Positions 1 to 7,081 are shown, numbered from the stretch's first letter. The stretch: 23,134 nt of DNA from Bacteroidales bacterium UBA1628 (GCA_002321335.1 DCMG01000164.1:1-23134), one strand, 5' to 3'. Notes: generated by a model not told the origin, from the sequence alone. Numbers and translations are program-made.

Positions 1-58
<58 letters not shown>

Positions 59-140
59 TTGGGGTTTTGCTCCGACAGCGGAAGACGCTCTGTACAAGGT
101 TTCGAGTTCGGAACTCTGTACTAATCTTTCATTATTATAT

Positions 141-214
141 AGGCTCTTAGCTCAGTTGGTTAGAGCGCTACACTGATAATGTAGAGGTCGGCAGTTCAAC
201 TCTGCCAGGGCCTA
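141..214 (+). tRNA. tRNA-Ile (anticodon GAT)
   Basis: A complete 74-nt cloverleaf can be folded by hand. The acceptor stem pairs AGGCTCT (141-147) with AGGGCCT (207-213) with one G-T pair. T8/A9 and the D-arm GCTC follow. The anticodon stem CTACA/TGTAG encloses loop CTGATAA with anticodon GAT at 175-177, and the T-loop is TTCAACT. The CCA tail is not encoded; the gene ends at discriminator A214. Its position after 16S and before tRNA-Ala is the classic rRNA spacer arrangement. Confidence 0.97.
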
Positions 215-239
215 CAAACCAATTTTTTTGGTAAAGTCC

Positions 240-312
240 GGGGGTATAGCTCAGTTGGTAGAGCACCTGCTTTGCAAGCAGGGGGTCTAGAGTTCGAATC
301 TCTATATCTCCA
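240..312 (+). tRNA. tRNA-Ala (anticodon TGC)
   Basis: A 73-nt cloverleaf. The acceptor GGGGGTA (240-246) pairs with TATCTCC (305-311). This puts a G3-U70 wobble pair in the third position, the known identity element for alanyl-tRNA synthetase. The anticodon stem CCTGC/GCAGG encloses loop TTTGCAA with anticodon TGC at 273-275, and the T-loop is TTCGAAT. CCA is not encoded. It lies 25 nt after tRNA-Ile and only about 10 nt before an intrinsic terminator; a 23S gene would normally follow here. Confidence 0.97.
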
Positions 313-321
313 CAAGTAAAA

Positions 322-354
322 GTCGGAACAGCATTTGCTGCTCCGATTTTTTTT
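322..354 (+). terminator. Intrinsic terminator directly after tRNA-Ala
   Basis: TCGGAACAGCA (323-333) pairs with TGCTGCTCCGA (336-346) with one mismatch and a 2-nt TT apex that would open into a slightly larger loop. Eight T residues follow at 347-354. It should end the 16S-tRNA-Ile-tRNA-Ala transcript, which is unusual because 23S and 5S are normally downstream in the same operon. Confidence 0.85.
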
Positions 355-502
355 GTTGAAATAATCCATCACCTGTCGCTTGCGACAGCCCCGTTGAGGC
401 TCTGGGGAGCGTACTCACCAGACCCCTTGGGTCGCTGCGCTCCGAGCTTCACAGTCCCGGTCGCTGAGTCTGCCGAAGCGCCCGGCTCTTTGGAATCAGA
501 TC
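355..502. other. Gene-free spacer with short palindromes
   Basis: No credible gene is seen. It holds a perfect 7-bp hairpin, CTGTCGC/GCGACAG with a TT apex (373-388), a related fragment GGGTCGCTGCGCTCCGAGC near 430-448, and one copy of the dispersed repeat at 456-485. It separates the rRNA/tRNA unit from the 3' end of the minus-strand TsaC gene. Confidence 0.6.
456..485 (+). repeat. Dispersed palindromic repeat, copy 1
   Basis: The copy begins CCCGGTCGCTGAGTCTG and ends CCGAAGCGCCCGG. It belongs to a family that occurs at least eight times in this window (456, 5507, 5554, 11624, 11677, 17393, 22528, 22579). Its ends are near-complementary (CGGTCGC against GCGnCCG), so single strands can fold. 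It lies 18 bp past the 3' end of the TsaC gene. Confidence 0.8.
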
Positions 503-1135
503 CTACGCCCGGATGATTTCCACTTCGCCGTCAAGACCGATCTTGATGATCTGTGAGGCGAGGCCGGTGGCGCCGGCTTCGAGACGTGGATCCACTGTGT
601 AGTCAACAGCGTTTTTGATTTCCTCTGAGATGTCAGCGAATTTCTTCGGTGTCGGCTCTCCTGAGATGTTGGCGGACGTGGAGACGATCGGTCTGCCGAG
701 TTTGTAGGTAAGCTGCAGGCAGAACTCCATCATCGGAATGCGGATTCCGACAGTGCCGTCAGCCGCCACCGTGTTGTGCGCCAGATGGAAACGGTCTGAT
801 TTCCATGGTTCTCCCTCGGCTGGTGCAGGGTAAGTCTTCGCTCCGGGGTAGATCAGCGTCATCGGTCTGTCGTTCACCTCGACCAGATCTATTGCCATCG
901 GAGGGATTTCGTTCACGAACAACGCAATCTGATCCAAACTGTTAGCCAATAGAACCAGCGACTTGCTGTCGGAGCGGTGCTTTATCTCGTAAATCTTCGC
1001 GACAGCCTCAGGGTTGGTCGCATCACAGCCAAGTCCCCAGACAGTGTCGGTAGGGTAGAGGATGACTCCACCCTCTTTGAGAACCTTCAACGTCTCGTTT
1101 AGAATCTCATCTATAGTCTTCTTTTGCATATTCAT
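503..1135 (-). CDS. L-threonylcarbamoyladenylate synthase (TsaC/YrdC/Sua5 family)
   Basis: The enzyme makes threonylcarbamoyl-AMP from threonine, bicarbonate and ATP, the first step of the t6A37 modification of ANN-decoding tRNAs in the cytoplasm. The 210-aa protein is a single YrdC domain without the extra C-terminal Sua5 domain. It shows the family motifs ILYPTDTVWGLGCDATN near the N-terminus, KHRSDSKSLVLL at about residues 52-63 and STSANISGEPTP at about 152-163. Two starts are possible, at 1135 (MNMQKK) and 1129 (MQKK). The start lies 4 bp after the rsmE stop, so the two minus-strand genes are probably cotranscribed, both acting on RNA modification. No Shine-Dalgarno is evident. Confidence 0.93.
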   Translation of the reverse strand: MNMQKKTIDEILNETLKVLKEGGVILYPTDTVWGLGCDATNPEAVAKIYEIKHRSDSKSLVLLANSLDQIALFVNEIPPMAIDLVEVNDRPMTLIYPGAKTYPAPAEGEPWKSDRFHLAHNTVAADGTVGIRIPMMEFCLQLTYKLGRPIVSTSANISGEPTPKKFADISEEIKNAVDYTVDPRLEAGATGLASQIIKIGLDGEVEIIRA

Positions 1136-1139
1136 AAAA

Positions 1140-1865
1140 TTAATCCATAAAATGCAGGTAGCAGGCCGTCACCGCTGTCACCGCCGCTGTCTCTGTCCGC
1201 AGGCGGCTTGGCCCGAGGTGAACCGGCACAAAACCTCGTTCCACTGCCAGCCTGGCCTCTTCCGGAGAGAAATCGCCTTCCGGGCCGATCAGCACGGTAA
1301 TCGCGGCATCGGCAGGGATCCCTTCCAGAACATCCACGATGGAGCGCCTCTGTGTCTCGCCCTCAAAGCAGTAGCAGATCATCTTGACAGAAGACTCCTC
1401 CGAATGTCTCAGAATGAAATCCCGCACAGAGACCGGTTCTTCCACCACCGGCAGTTTCGCTTTCAGGCTCTGCTTCATCGCCGAAAGAGCGATCTTACGG
1501 GATCTCTCCGCCTTGAACACCTTGCGCTCGGAACGTTCCCCGATGACCGGTGAGATCACATCCACACCAAGTTCCGTGGCCTTCTCCACGAACCACTCGA
1601 AGCGATCGTTGTTCTTCGTCGGGCAAACCGCCATATTCAATGAATATGAATGCCCTCCCCATCCGGGAACGGTTTCCAGAATCTCCGCCGTGGCGCCTTT
1701 GGGTGAGTCGTCGCTCATGCGGCAACGGTACATATTCCCGAGCCCGTCCACAACGGTGATCTCATCTCCGTCCCGGTGCCGTAGCACCCTTACGCAGTGC
1801 GCGCTCTCTTCCGCATCCAGAAGGGCGAGCCCATCCTCTGTTTTGTAAGCGTAAAAAATCTCCAT
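1140..1865 (-). CDS. rsmE: 16S rRNA (uracil-1498-N3)-methyltransferase RsmE
   Basis: RsmE methylates U1498 of 16S rRNA in the 30S subunit, using SAM. The protein is about 241 aa, usual for the family. An N-terminal PUA-like part carries LRHRDGDEITVVDG. The SPOUT knot domain shows EKATELGVDVISPV and the SAM-binding LIGPEGDFSPEEA, followed by LGPSRLRTETA. I chose the start at 1865 (MEIFYAY) rather than 1883 (MLYLCSMEI) because a TATCTTTG promoter box at 1877-1870 lies inside the longer version and only 4 nt before the chosen ATG. The transcript may therefore be leaderless. It is first in an operon with the TsaC gene and divergent from the acyltransferase at 1911. Confidence 0.93.
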   Translation of the reverse strand: MEIFYAYKTEDGLALLDAEESAHCVRVLRHRDGDEITVVDGLGNMYRCRMSDDSPKGATAEILETVPGWGGHSYSLNMAVCPTKNNDRFEWFVEKATELGVDVISPVIGERSERKVFKAERSRKIALSAMKQSLKAKLPVVEEPVSVRDFILRHSEESSVKMICYCFEGETQRRSIVDVLEGIPADAAITVLIGPEGDFSPEEARLAVERGFVPVHLGPSRLRTETAAVTAVTACYLHFMD

Positions 1866-1869
1866 ACTG

Positions 1870-1877
1870 CAAAGATA
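1870..1877 (-). promoter_or_regulatory. -7 box of rsmE promoter (TATCTTTG)
   Basis: On the minus strand it reads TATCTTTG, a perfect match to the Bacteroidota -7 consensus TAnnTTTG. Only four bases (CAGT) separate it from the rsmE ATG. No convincing -33 TTTG is visible about 19-21 nt upstream. Confidence 0.6.
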
Positions 1878-1897
1878 CAACATTGAATAATATAGCG

Positions 1898-1905
1898 TAA
1901 CTTTG
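1898..1905 (+). promoter_or_regulatory. -7 box of acyltransferase promoter (TAACTTTG)
   Basis: A perfect TAnnTTTG match, with five bases between it and ATG 1911. It lies 20 bp from the opposing rsmE box, making a very compact divergent promoter. The -33 element is not clear. Confidence 0.6.
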
Positions 1906-1910
1906 CGCCT

Positions 1911-3038
1911 ATGAAAAAACGTTACGAATCACTGGACGTCCTTAGAGGACTGACCGTCGCCTTCATGTGCATCGTCAACAATCCTGGCACGTGGGCGCAT
2001 ATATTCCCTCCGCTCAGGCATGCGGGGTGGGATGGCTGCACTCCCACTGACCTCGTGTACCCGTTCTTCATCTTCTGTATGGGGTGCGCTATGGCGTTCT
2101 CTTTCTCGAAGTACGAGAAAACGACCGTAAAGGCTTATCTGAAGGTTCTCAAAAGGGGAGCGCTGATCTTTCTGGTAGGCTTTGCGTTGAACCTGTACCC
2201 GTTCTTCCCGACCTCGCTCCACGACGAGACGTGGTCCTTCGGCCAGAACTACCTCTACTGGCTTCAGCATAAACGAATATTCGGCGTCTTACAAAGAATA
2301 GGTATGGCGTATGCCATCGCCGGCTGCCTTGCCCTGTGGCTCAAAAAGCCCGGAAAGATTCTGGCCGCGATAGCCACACTCAGCGTGGCTTACACGGGAA
2401 TATTGCTGATCTTCGGCCGTGATCCGGGAGCATTCACCCTCGAAGGCAACGTCTCCATGAGGATAGACACATGGCTGGTCGGCGGCAACCATTGCTATCA
2501 TGGCTACAACGGAACCGATTTCGACCCTGAAGGCGTTCTCGGCTCGCTGACCGCAGCTTGTTCATGCCTCCTCGGCTACCTGATCGGCTCGATGATCCAC
2601 AAGTCTCAAAAGAATATGTCAGCCACCAACACCCCTGACAGGGTTGTCAACAGGACATTTGTCTATGGCTGCCTCTCTTTGATTCTCGGCGTGGTCCTCA
2701 GCATCTGGATTCCGATCAACAAACCTCTTTGGTCTGTCTCATACGTCTTCTATGCCGGTGGATGGGCGATGCTTGCGCTGGCTTTCCTTGCCTATCTGCT
2801 TGACGTCAAAGGGTACGAGAAACCTTTCGTGCCTTTCAAGGCCATGGGTATGAACGCTTTGATGGCCTTTGTCTTCTCCGGAATCATAGCCAAGAGCTAC
2901 GGCTTCTTCGGGTTCGCCCCGAGCCGCTACTTCGGCGCCAATGAATATCTCTCCCTGTTGTGGGCGCTCATATTCGTGACAATCATATTCAGCCTCCTGT
3001 GGATCCTCTACAAGAAGAAGATTGTGATTAAACTGTAA
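1911..3038 (+). CDS. Membrane acyltransferase, NagX / heparan-alpha-glucosaminide N-acetyltransferase-like
   Basis: A 375-aa integral membrane protein of the DUF5009/COG4299 type, related to the catalytic domain of lysosomal HGSNAT and to bacterial NagX. Relatives move acetyl groups across membranes to amino sugars; the substrate here cannot be read from sequence. It opens with SLDVLRGLTVAFMCIVNNPG and HAGWDGCTPTDLVYPFFIF, the signature first helices, then GCAMAFSFSKYE. About ten hydrophobic segments follow, ending at a KKK-rich tail. The start at 1911 sits five bases after a TAACTTTG box, suggesting a leaderless mRNA. The phosphoesterase gene begins 5 bp after the stop, so the two probably form an operon. 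Confidence 0.85.
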   Translation: MKKRYESLDVLRGLTVAFMCIVNNPGTWAHIFPPLRHAGWDGCTPTDLVYPFFIFCMGCAMAFSFSKYEKTTVKAYLKVLKRGALIFLVGFALNLYPFFPTSLHDETWSFGQNYLYWLQHKRIFGVLQRIGMAYAIAGCLALWLKKPGKILAAIATLSVAYTGILLIFGRDPGAFTLEGNVSMRIDTWLVGGNHCYHGYNGTDFDPEGVLGSLTAACSCLLGYLIGSMIHKSQKNMSATNTPDRVVNRTFVYGCLSLILGVVLSIWIPINKPLWSVSYVFYAGGWAMLALAFLAYLLDVKGYEKPFVPFKAMGMNALMAFVFSGIIAKSYGFFGFAPSRYFGANEYLSLLWALIFVTIIFSLLWILYKKKIVIKL

Positions 3039-3043
3039 GTAAA

Positions 3044-3565
3044 ATGTTCATAGGACTGATTTCCGACACTCACGGGGTGTTCGCTGACGATGTGAGGAAG
3101 TTTCTGGAGCCTGTGGACCAGATCTGGCACGCCGGTGACTTCGGCACGCTTCAGTGCGCTAAGGACATTGCCGCGTTCAAACCTTTGATTGGTGTGTACG
3201 GCAACTGCGATGGACTTGATGTGCGGCAGGAATATCCAGCTTACCAAAACTTTGAGTGCGAGGGAATGAGAATCCTGATGACCCACATCGGTTTGAGCCG
3301 TGGCAGTTATTGGGCTTTCAATCCGCATCAACCAATGTACGACCTGCGCGCAAAAGCCCTTCTGGATTCTTACCATCCTGACATATTCGTCTGTGGCCAC
3401 ACGCATATTCCTCAGGTTTTCAGAGACAAGCGGAACGACTTCCTTTTCATGAATCCGGGCGCTTGTGGATTCCAAGGCTCGTCTGATGTTCCGAGGATGG
3501 CCCTTCGCTTTCAGATTGTAAGTGGTGCCATTGCTTCAATGGAGAAGTGTGAATTGCCTAGATAG
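3044..3565 (+). CDS. YfcE/MJ0936-family metallophosphoesterase
   Basis: A 173-aa calcineurin-like phosphodiesterase. All metal-binding motifs are visible: SDTHG (D8, H10), HAGD (D32), GNCD (N54), the THIG histidine near residue 85, and GHTH near residues 125-128. The size matches the YfcE family, which hydrolyses phosphodiesters such as bis-pNPP in vitro; physiological substrates are mostly unknown. It is translated 5 bp after the acyltransferase gene and has no promoter of its own that I can see. Confidence 0.88.
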   Translation: MFIGLISDTHGVFADDVRKFLEPVDQIWHAGDFGTLQCAKDIAAFKPLIGVYGNCDGLDVRQEYPAYQNFECEGMRILMTHIGLSRGSYWAFNPHQPMYDLRAKALLDSYHPDIFVCGHTHIPQVFRDKRNDFLFMNPGACGFQGSSDVPRMALRFQIVSGAIASMEKCELPR

Positions 3566-3597
3566 CCTGAATAATGTCAAAAAAGTCAAAAAAATTA

Positions 3598-3627
3598 TTG
3601 TAAATTTCAGAAATCTGTGTACTTTTG
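3598..3627 (+). promoter_or_regulatory. Promoter of the small lipoprotein gene
   Basis: TTG at 3598-3600, a 19-nt spacer and TACTTTTG at 3620-3627 match the Bacteroidota -33/-7 consensus (TTTG, N19-21, TAnnTTTG). The A/T-rich leader from about 3634 to the ATG at 3678 is typical of strongly expressed genes in this phylum. Confidence 0.75.
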
Positions 3628-3677
3628 CGCTTTGAAAAACGAGTGAGAAAACATAGTTTTTTTAATTTAATAATATT

Positions 3678-3866
3678 ATGAAGAAGGTATTTATGTCTGT
3701 TGCGGTTGTGGCTCTTATGGTAGCCGCTTCTGCTTGCGGTAACAACGCAAAGAAGGCTGAGGCTGAGACTGAGGCTGTAGAGCCTGTTGAGGAAGTTGCT
3801 GACACCGTGGCTGCTTGCTGCGATTCTACAGCTGCTTGCTGCGATTCAGCTGCTGTGGCTGAGTAA
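3678..3866 (+). CDS. Small lipoprotein with duplicated vicinal-cysteine motif
   Basis: A 62-aa predicted lipoprotein. Residues 1-19 form a signal peptide ending in the lipobox ASAC, with Cys20 as lipidation site. A Glu/Ala-rich acidic stretch (about 26-42) follows. The C-terminal part contains AACCDST and AACCDSA, two paired-cysteine units. The repeat is also exact in DNA: GCTGCTTGCTGCGATTC occurs at 3810-3826 and again 21 bp later at 3831-3847. Short acidic lipoproteins of this build occur in Bacteroidales, but no function is known to me. It has its own promoter and terminator, so it is a single-gene unit. Metal or thiol chemistry at the envelope is only a guess. Confidence 0.8.
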   Translation: MKKVFMSVAVVALMVAASACGNNAKKAEAETEAVEPVEEVADTVAACCDSTAACCDSAAVAE

Positions 3867-3878
3867 TTTCAGCCATTG

Positions 3879-3898
3879 ATTCCCGGAAGGGAATTTTA
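3879..3898 (+). terminator. Terminator after the small lipoprotein
   Basis: ATTCCC (3879-3884) pairs with GGGAAT (3889-3894) around a GGAA tetraloop, followed by a short T run. It lies 12 bp after the stop codon. Confidence 0.65.
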
Positions 3899-3940
3899 TG
3901 TGCGGTATCCAGGGATGAAAACCTAGATGCTGCAATTTTT

Positions 3941-3971
3941 TTTGTCATCCCCGCCCTATTGCCTATCTTTG
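3941..3971 (+). promoter_or_regulatory. radA promoter (TTTG-N19-TATCTTTG)
   Basis: TTTG at 3941-3944, exactly 19 nt, then TATCTTTG at 3964-3971: the best full match to the Bacteroidota promoter consensus in the window. Transcription should begin near 3977, leaving a leader of roughly 125 nt before the radA ATG at 4104. Confidence 0.8.
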
Positions 3972-4026
3972 AAGAACGTTGCGGTCGTGGAAGTGTTGCT
4001 GGTCCAACCGACGGGACGTGGCGAAT

Positions 4027-4079
4027 CCGGTCGCGGAACTTAAGGTTCGGCGGAACTCGCCAACCATCGAAGTGACCGG
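4027..4079 (+). repeat. Structured radA leader; possible degenerate copy of the dispersed repeat
   Basis: The element starts CCGGTCGCGGAAC and ends TCGAAGTGACCGG, so its ends (CCGGTC/GACCGG) can pair. Both ends resemble those of the dispersed repeat, but the middle is longer and unrelated (GGTTCGGCGGAACTCGCC). It lies wholly in the predicted radA 5' leader. It may be a decayed or expanded repeat copy, or a regulatory hairpin. Confidence 0.4.
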
Positions 4080-4103
4080 GTGCACACAATATAATCCAAG
4101 AAT

Positions 4104-5465
4104 ATGAAAGAAAAAACAGTATGGTTCTGCTCCAATTGCGGCAATGAATATCCCAAATGGATGGGACGCTGCCCGGCTTGCGGGGAGTGGAACACCATGG
4201 TGGAGCAGAAAGTCGTGACGGGCGGTTCCAGAAAGGCTCCGATAGTGGATTCCGTTCCGGGAGCCGGGCGCAAACCTCAGAAACTGAACGAGATTGATTC
4301 ACGCTCGGAGGCTCGGCTTTCCCTGAACAACGAAGAAATCGACAGGATTCTCGGCGGCGGCATTGTGGAGGGTTCGCTTGTCCTGATCGGAGGAGAGCCG
4401 GGAATAGGCAAATCCACATTGTCCCTTCAGATTCCTCTCGGCTGTCCATCCCTGAAAACCCTCTATGTGACAGGTGAGGAGAGTTTGCGTCAGGTCAAGA
4501 TGCGTGCCGACCGTCTGGGCGGCGATGCAGCCAACTGTCAGATTTACAGCGAGACGTTGATTGAGAACGTGGTGGCTCAAGCACGTGAAATCGAGCCTGA
4601 CCTGATGATAGTGGACTCGGTTCAGACGATGTTTTCGCAGACGGTTGACTCGACTCCCGGCTCAGTCACACAAATCAAGGAGGTGGCCGCCATACTTCTC
4701 CGGTTCGCCAAAGAGACCGGAATTCCGGTCATCCTGATCGGACATATCACCAAAGAAGGCTACATCGCCGGTCCTAAGATACTGGAACACATTGTCGATG
4801 TAGTTCTCCAGTTCGAGGGTGACAACAGAGGATCGTACAGAATCCTGCGCAGCATCAAGAACAGGTTCGGTTCCACTTCCGAGCTGGCGGTGTTCGAGAT
4901 GACCGGCAAAGGCCTCCGTGAGGTCTCCAACCCTTCCGAACTGCTCATCCCTATGCACGAGGCCGGGCTCAGCGGCACCGCCATCAGTGCGATGCTGGAC
5001 GGAACGAGACCGTTTCTTTTTGAAGTTCAGGCACTTGTCAGCTCGGCGGTCTATGGCACGGCGCAGCGTTCGGCCACAGGCTTCGATGTCCGGCGTCTGA
5101 ATATGCTGCTTGCTGTCCTTGAGCGCAGGGCCGGATTCAAACTTGCCCAAAAGGATGTTTTCCTGAATATGGCGGGCGGACTCAAGGTAAGCGATCCGGC
5201 TTGTGATCTTGCGGTCATCTCGGCGGTTCTGTCCTCCAACTTCGATTTCGCCATCCCATCCGACAACTGTTTCTCCGGAGAGATCGGCCTCAGCGGCGAG
5301 ATCCGCCCTGTCGCCCAGATCGACCGCCGTGTCTCGGAGGCTTCCCGTTTGGGATTCAAGAAGATATTCATTTCATCATTCGCCTCTTTGGATCTCAAGC
5401 CTCAAGGCATAGAGGTGGTCAAGGTCTCCGATGTGCCCGCCCTCGTCCGCAGCCTCTTCAAATAG
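4104..5465 (+). CDS. radA: DNA repair protein RadA (Sms)
   Basis: RadA is a RecA-related hexameric helicase that extends D-loops and processes recombination intermediates. The 453-aa protein has every family part: an N-terminal zinc finger with C9, C12, C23 and C26 (CSNCGNEYPKWMGRCPAC), Walker A GGEPGIGKST at about 96-105, the RadA-specific KNRFG at 252-256, and a C-terminal Lon-protease-like domain from about residue 300. Length is normal and no key residue is missing. The gene has a near-perfect promoter and a structured leader, and stands alone between the small lipoprotein and a repeat-rich gap. Confidence 0.96.
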   Translation: MKEKTVWFCSNCGNEYPKWMGRCPACGEWNTMVEQKVVTGGSRKAPIVDSVPGAGRKPQKLNEIDSRSEARLSLNNEEIDRILGGGIVEGSLVLIGGEPGIGKSTLSLQIPLGCPSLKTLYVTGEESLRQVKMRADRLGGDAANCQIYSETLIENVVAQAREIEPDLMIVDSVQTMFSQTVDSTPGSVTQIKEVAAILLRFAKETGIPVILIGHITKEGYIAGPKILEHIVDVVLQFEGDNRGSYRILRSIKNRFGSTSELAVFEMTGKGLREVSNPSELLIPMHEAGLSGTAISAMLDGTRPFLFEVQALVSSAVYGTAQRSATGFDVRRLNMLLAVLERRAGFKLAQKDVFLNMAGGLKVSDPACDLAVISAVLSSNFDFAIPSDNCFSGEIGLSGEIRPVAQIDRRVSEASRLGFKKIFISSFASLDLKPQGIEVVKVSDVPALVRSLFK

Positions 5466-5506
5466 CCCCTAGCCCGCAGCGCCGCTTGCTGAAGTTTTCT
5501 GTTCAG

Positions 5507-5533
5507 CACCCGGTCGCTGAGCCTGCCGAAGCG
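5507..5533 (+). repeat. Dispersed palindromic repeat, copy 2
   Basis: It begins CACCCGGTCGCTGAGCCTG and ends CCGAAGCG. It is the first of two direct copies 47 bp apart in the gap between radA and the small gene at 5654. Confidence 0.8.
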
Positions 5534-5553
5534 ATATTGCTGGAATGATTGGG

Positions 5554-5584
5554 CACCCGGTCGCTGAGCCTGGCGCAGCGCCGG
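5554..5584 (+). repeat. Dispersed palindromic repeat, copy 3 (diverged right half)
   Basis: It begins CACCCGGTCGCTGAGCCTG exactly like copy 2, then diverges to GCGCAGCGCCGG. The identical left 19 bp including the CACC lead-in suggest local duplication of copy 2 with its flank. Confidence 0.75.
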
Positions 5585-5653
5585 AGCATGATATTCGTAA
5601 ATTGAAAAAAAATGCGTATATTCGCCAAGTTTTAAGACTAAACAAAACAAGAT

Positions 5654-5944
5654 ATGAATCTTAGAGACATCAAGAAGGACATTGAATATGTCATCGGAGC
5701 TTTCATCGATGATTGCTCCCTCTTCAGCGCGCTTAACCAGAAAGCTGACGACGAGGCTTTGGGCGGACTCTTTGACGAGGCTGTCAAACTGTACAATGAC
5801 CTCAGAGACAAAGTGAACGCAAAGGTGGAAGGCAAGAAGGGCCAAAAGGCCGCATACTATGCCGGCATCCGCAAGGAACTCCTTGAGAAGACAGACGCCA
5901 TGTACCAGAAGCTCAGCGAGCTCGTAAAAGCGACTGCCAAGTAA
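5654..5944 (+). CDS. Conserved small helical protein of unknown function
   Basis: A 96-aa, highly charged, probably all-helical cytoplasmic protein with no signal peptide or membrane segment. It opens MNLRDIKKDIEYVIGAFIDD, has a K/G-rich patch (VEGKKGQKAAYYAGIRKE) at about residues 59-76 and ends in a Lys/Ala-rich helix. I recall similar hypothetical proteins in Bacteroidales but know no function. The gene is monocistronic: a strong terminator follows at 5971, and an AT-rich region with TATATTCG (5617-5624, one mismatch to TAnnTTTG) precedes it. Codon use matches its neighbours, so I take it as real. Confidence 0.8.
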   Translation: MNLRDIKKDIEYVIGAFIDDCSLFSALNQKADDEALGGLFDEAVKLYNDLRDKVNAKVEGKKGQKAAYYAGIRKELLEKTDAMYQKLSELVKATAK

Positions 5945-5970
5945 TACGGGCTTTTCACTGAAAGATATTT

Positions 5971-6000
5971 AGGGGAAGGCTTTATGTCTTCCCCTTTTGT
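5971..6000 (+). terminator. Strong intrinsic terminator before asd
   Basis: AGGGGAAG (5971-5978) pairs with CTTCCCCT (5988-5995) around a 9-nt loop, and the T tract TTTTGTTTT follows. It ends the small gene at 5654. It also shows that asd cannot start at the upstream ATG at 5984, which lies inside this hairpin. Confidence 0.88.
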
Positions 6001-6076
6001 TTTATGCCTTGCCATACCGCCCGGCATATTTCATGAACAAGTATATTACCAATTCAAAAGACAATTTATAGCGAAT

Positions 6077-7081
6077 ATGAAAGTAGCAGTGGTCGGTGTG
6101 ACCGGATTGGTCGGAACCAGAATGATTGAAGTCCTCGGGGAGAGGCATTTCCATGTGAGTGAGTTCATTCCCGTCGCTTCAGAGAAGTCGGTCGGGAAAA
6201 AGATTCCTTTCGCGGGGCGTGAATATTCAGTTGTGACCGCTGAGGAGGCGATTGCCCGCAAGCCTGATCTGGCTCTTTTCTCCGCCGGAGCGGAGATTTC
6301 CCGTGATCTGGCTCCGAAGTTCGCCGCCGTCGGTTGCCGTGTCGTGGACAATTCTTCCTGCTGGAGGATGGACCCGACCAAGAAACTGGTTGTCCCGGAG
6401 ATCAATGCGTCGGTGCTTACCGCCGAGGACTATATCATCGCGAATCCGAATTGTTCCACTATCCAGATGCTTCTGCCTCTGGCTCCGCTTCATCGTAAGT
6501 ACGTGGTCAAGCGAATCGTGGTCTCCACCTACCAAAGTGTGACCGGTTCGGGCAATGCGGCGGTGGCTCAGATGAAAGCTGAGCGCGAAGGCAAGAGATG
6601 GGGTGAATATCCAGCCTTCTATCACTATCCCATTGATGAGAACGTGATTCCGCACATCGATGATTTCCTTGAGGACGGCTATACCAAGGAAGAGATGAAG
6701 ATGGTCAACGAGACTCACAAGATCTTGGATGACTATTCGATAGGAGTCAGTCCGACCACGGCCCGCGTGCCGGTGCTGGGAGGCCATTCGGAATCAATAA
6801 ATCTGGAGTTCGAGAAGGATTTCACACTTGACGAAGTCCGTAGGATCTGGTCGGAGACAGAAGGTGTTACCGTTCAGGATGACCCTTCACGCAATATCTA
6901 CCCGATGCCGTTGTTCTCTCTTGGCAAGGACGATGTCTTTGTGGGGCGTCTGCGCAGGGACCCGTCAGTGAAATATGGCCTGAACTTCTGGTGTGTCAGC
7001 GACAACATCCGCAAAGGAGCCGCCACCAACGCCGTCCAGATCGCACAGTACCTCCTCTCGAAAGGCTTCCTGAAGGCCTAG
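6077..7081 (+). CDS. asd: Aspartate-semialdehyde dehydrogenase
   Basis: It reduces aspartyl phosphate to aspartate semialdehyde with NADPH, the branch point to lysine/diaminopimelate, threonine and methionine. From ATG 6077 (MKVAVVGVTG) the protein is 334 aa, standard length. It has the NADP motif GVTGLVGTRMIE, the catalytic cysteine C126 in NPNCSTIQM, and the substrate-binding H237 in GGHSES. A longer reading frame from 5984 is rejected because it begins within a terminator hairpin. The stop overlaps the galE stop on the other strand by 4 bp, so the two genes converge with no terminator between them. Confidence 0.96.
   Translation: MKVAVVGVTGLVGTRMIEVLGERHFHVSEFIPVASEKSVGKKIPFAGREYSVVTAEEAIARKPDLALFSAGAEISRDLAPKFAAVGCRVVDNSSCWRMDPTKKLVVPEINASVLTAEDYIIANPNCSTIQMLLPLAPLHRKYVVKRIVVSTYQSVTGSGNAAVAQMKAEREGKRWGEYPAFYHYPIDENVIPHIDDFLEDGYTKEEMKMVNETHKILDDYSIGVSPTTARVPVLGGHSESINLEFEKDFTLDEVRRIWSETEGVTVQDDPSRNIYPMPLFSLGKDDVFVGRLRRDPSVKYGLNFWCVSDNIRKGAATNAVQIAQYLLSKGFLKA

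Noticed and set aside
456..485. Repeats considered as a CRISPR array
   Set aside because: Copies are scattered over 22 kb, in both orientations, without regular spacers or cas genes.
1062..1848. Plus-strand open frames of 154-163 codons across the rsmE/TsaC genes
   Set aside because: They are shadows of well-recognised minus-strand genes and have no family features.
3826..4449. A 207-codon minus-strand frame over the lipoprotein end and radA start
   Set aside because: It runs across a clear promoter, leader and two plus-strand genes and its translation is low-complexity Arg/Ser/Pro-rich.
5984..6076. N-terminal extension of asd by 31 residues
   Set aside because: The start would sit inside the terminator hairpin at 5971-5995; the family start MKVAVVGVTG is at 6077.
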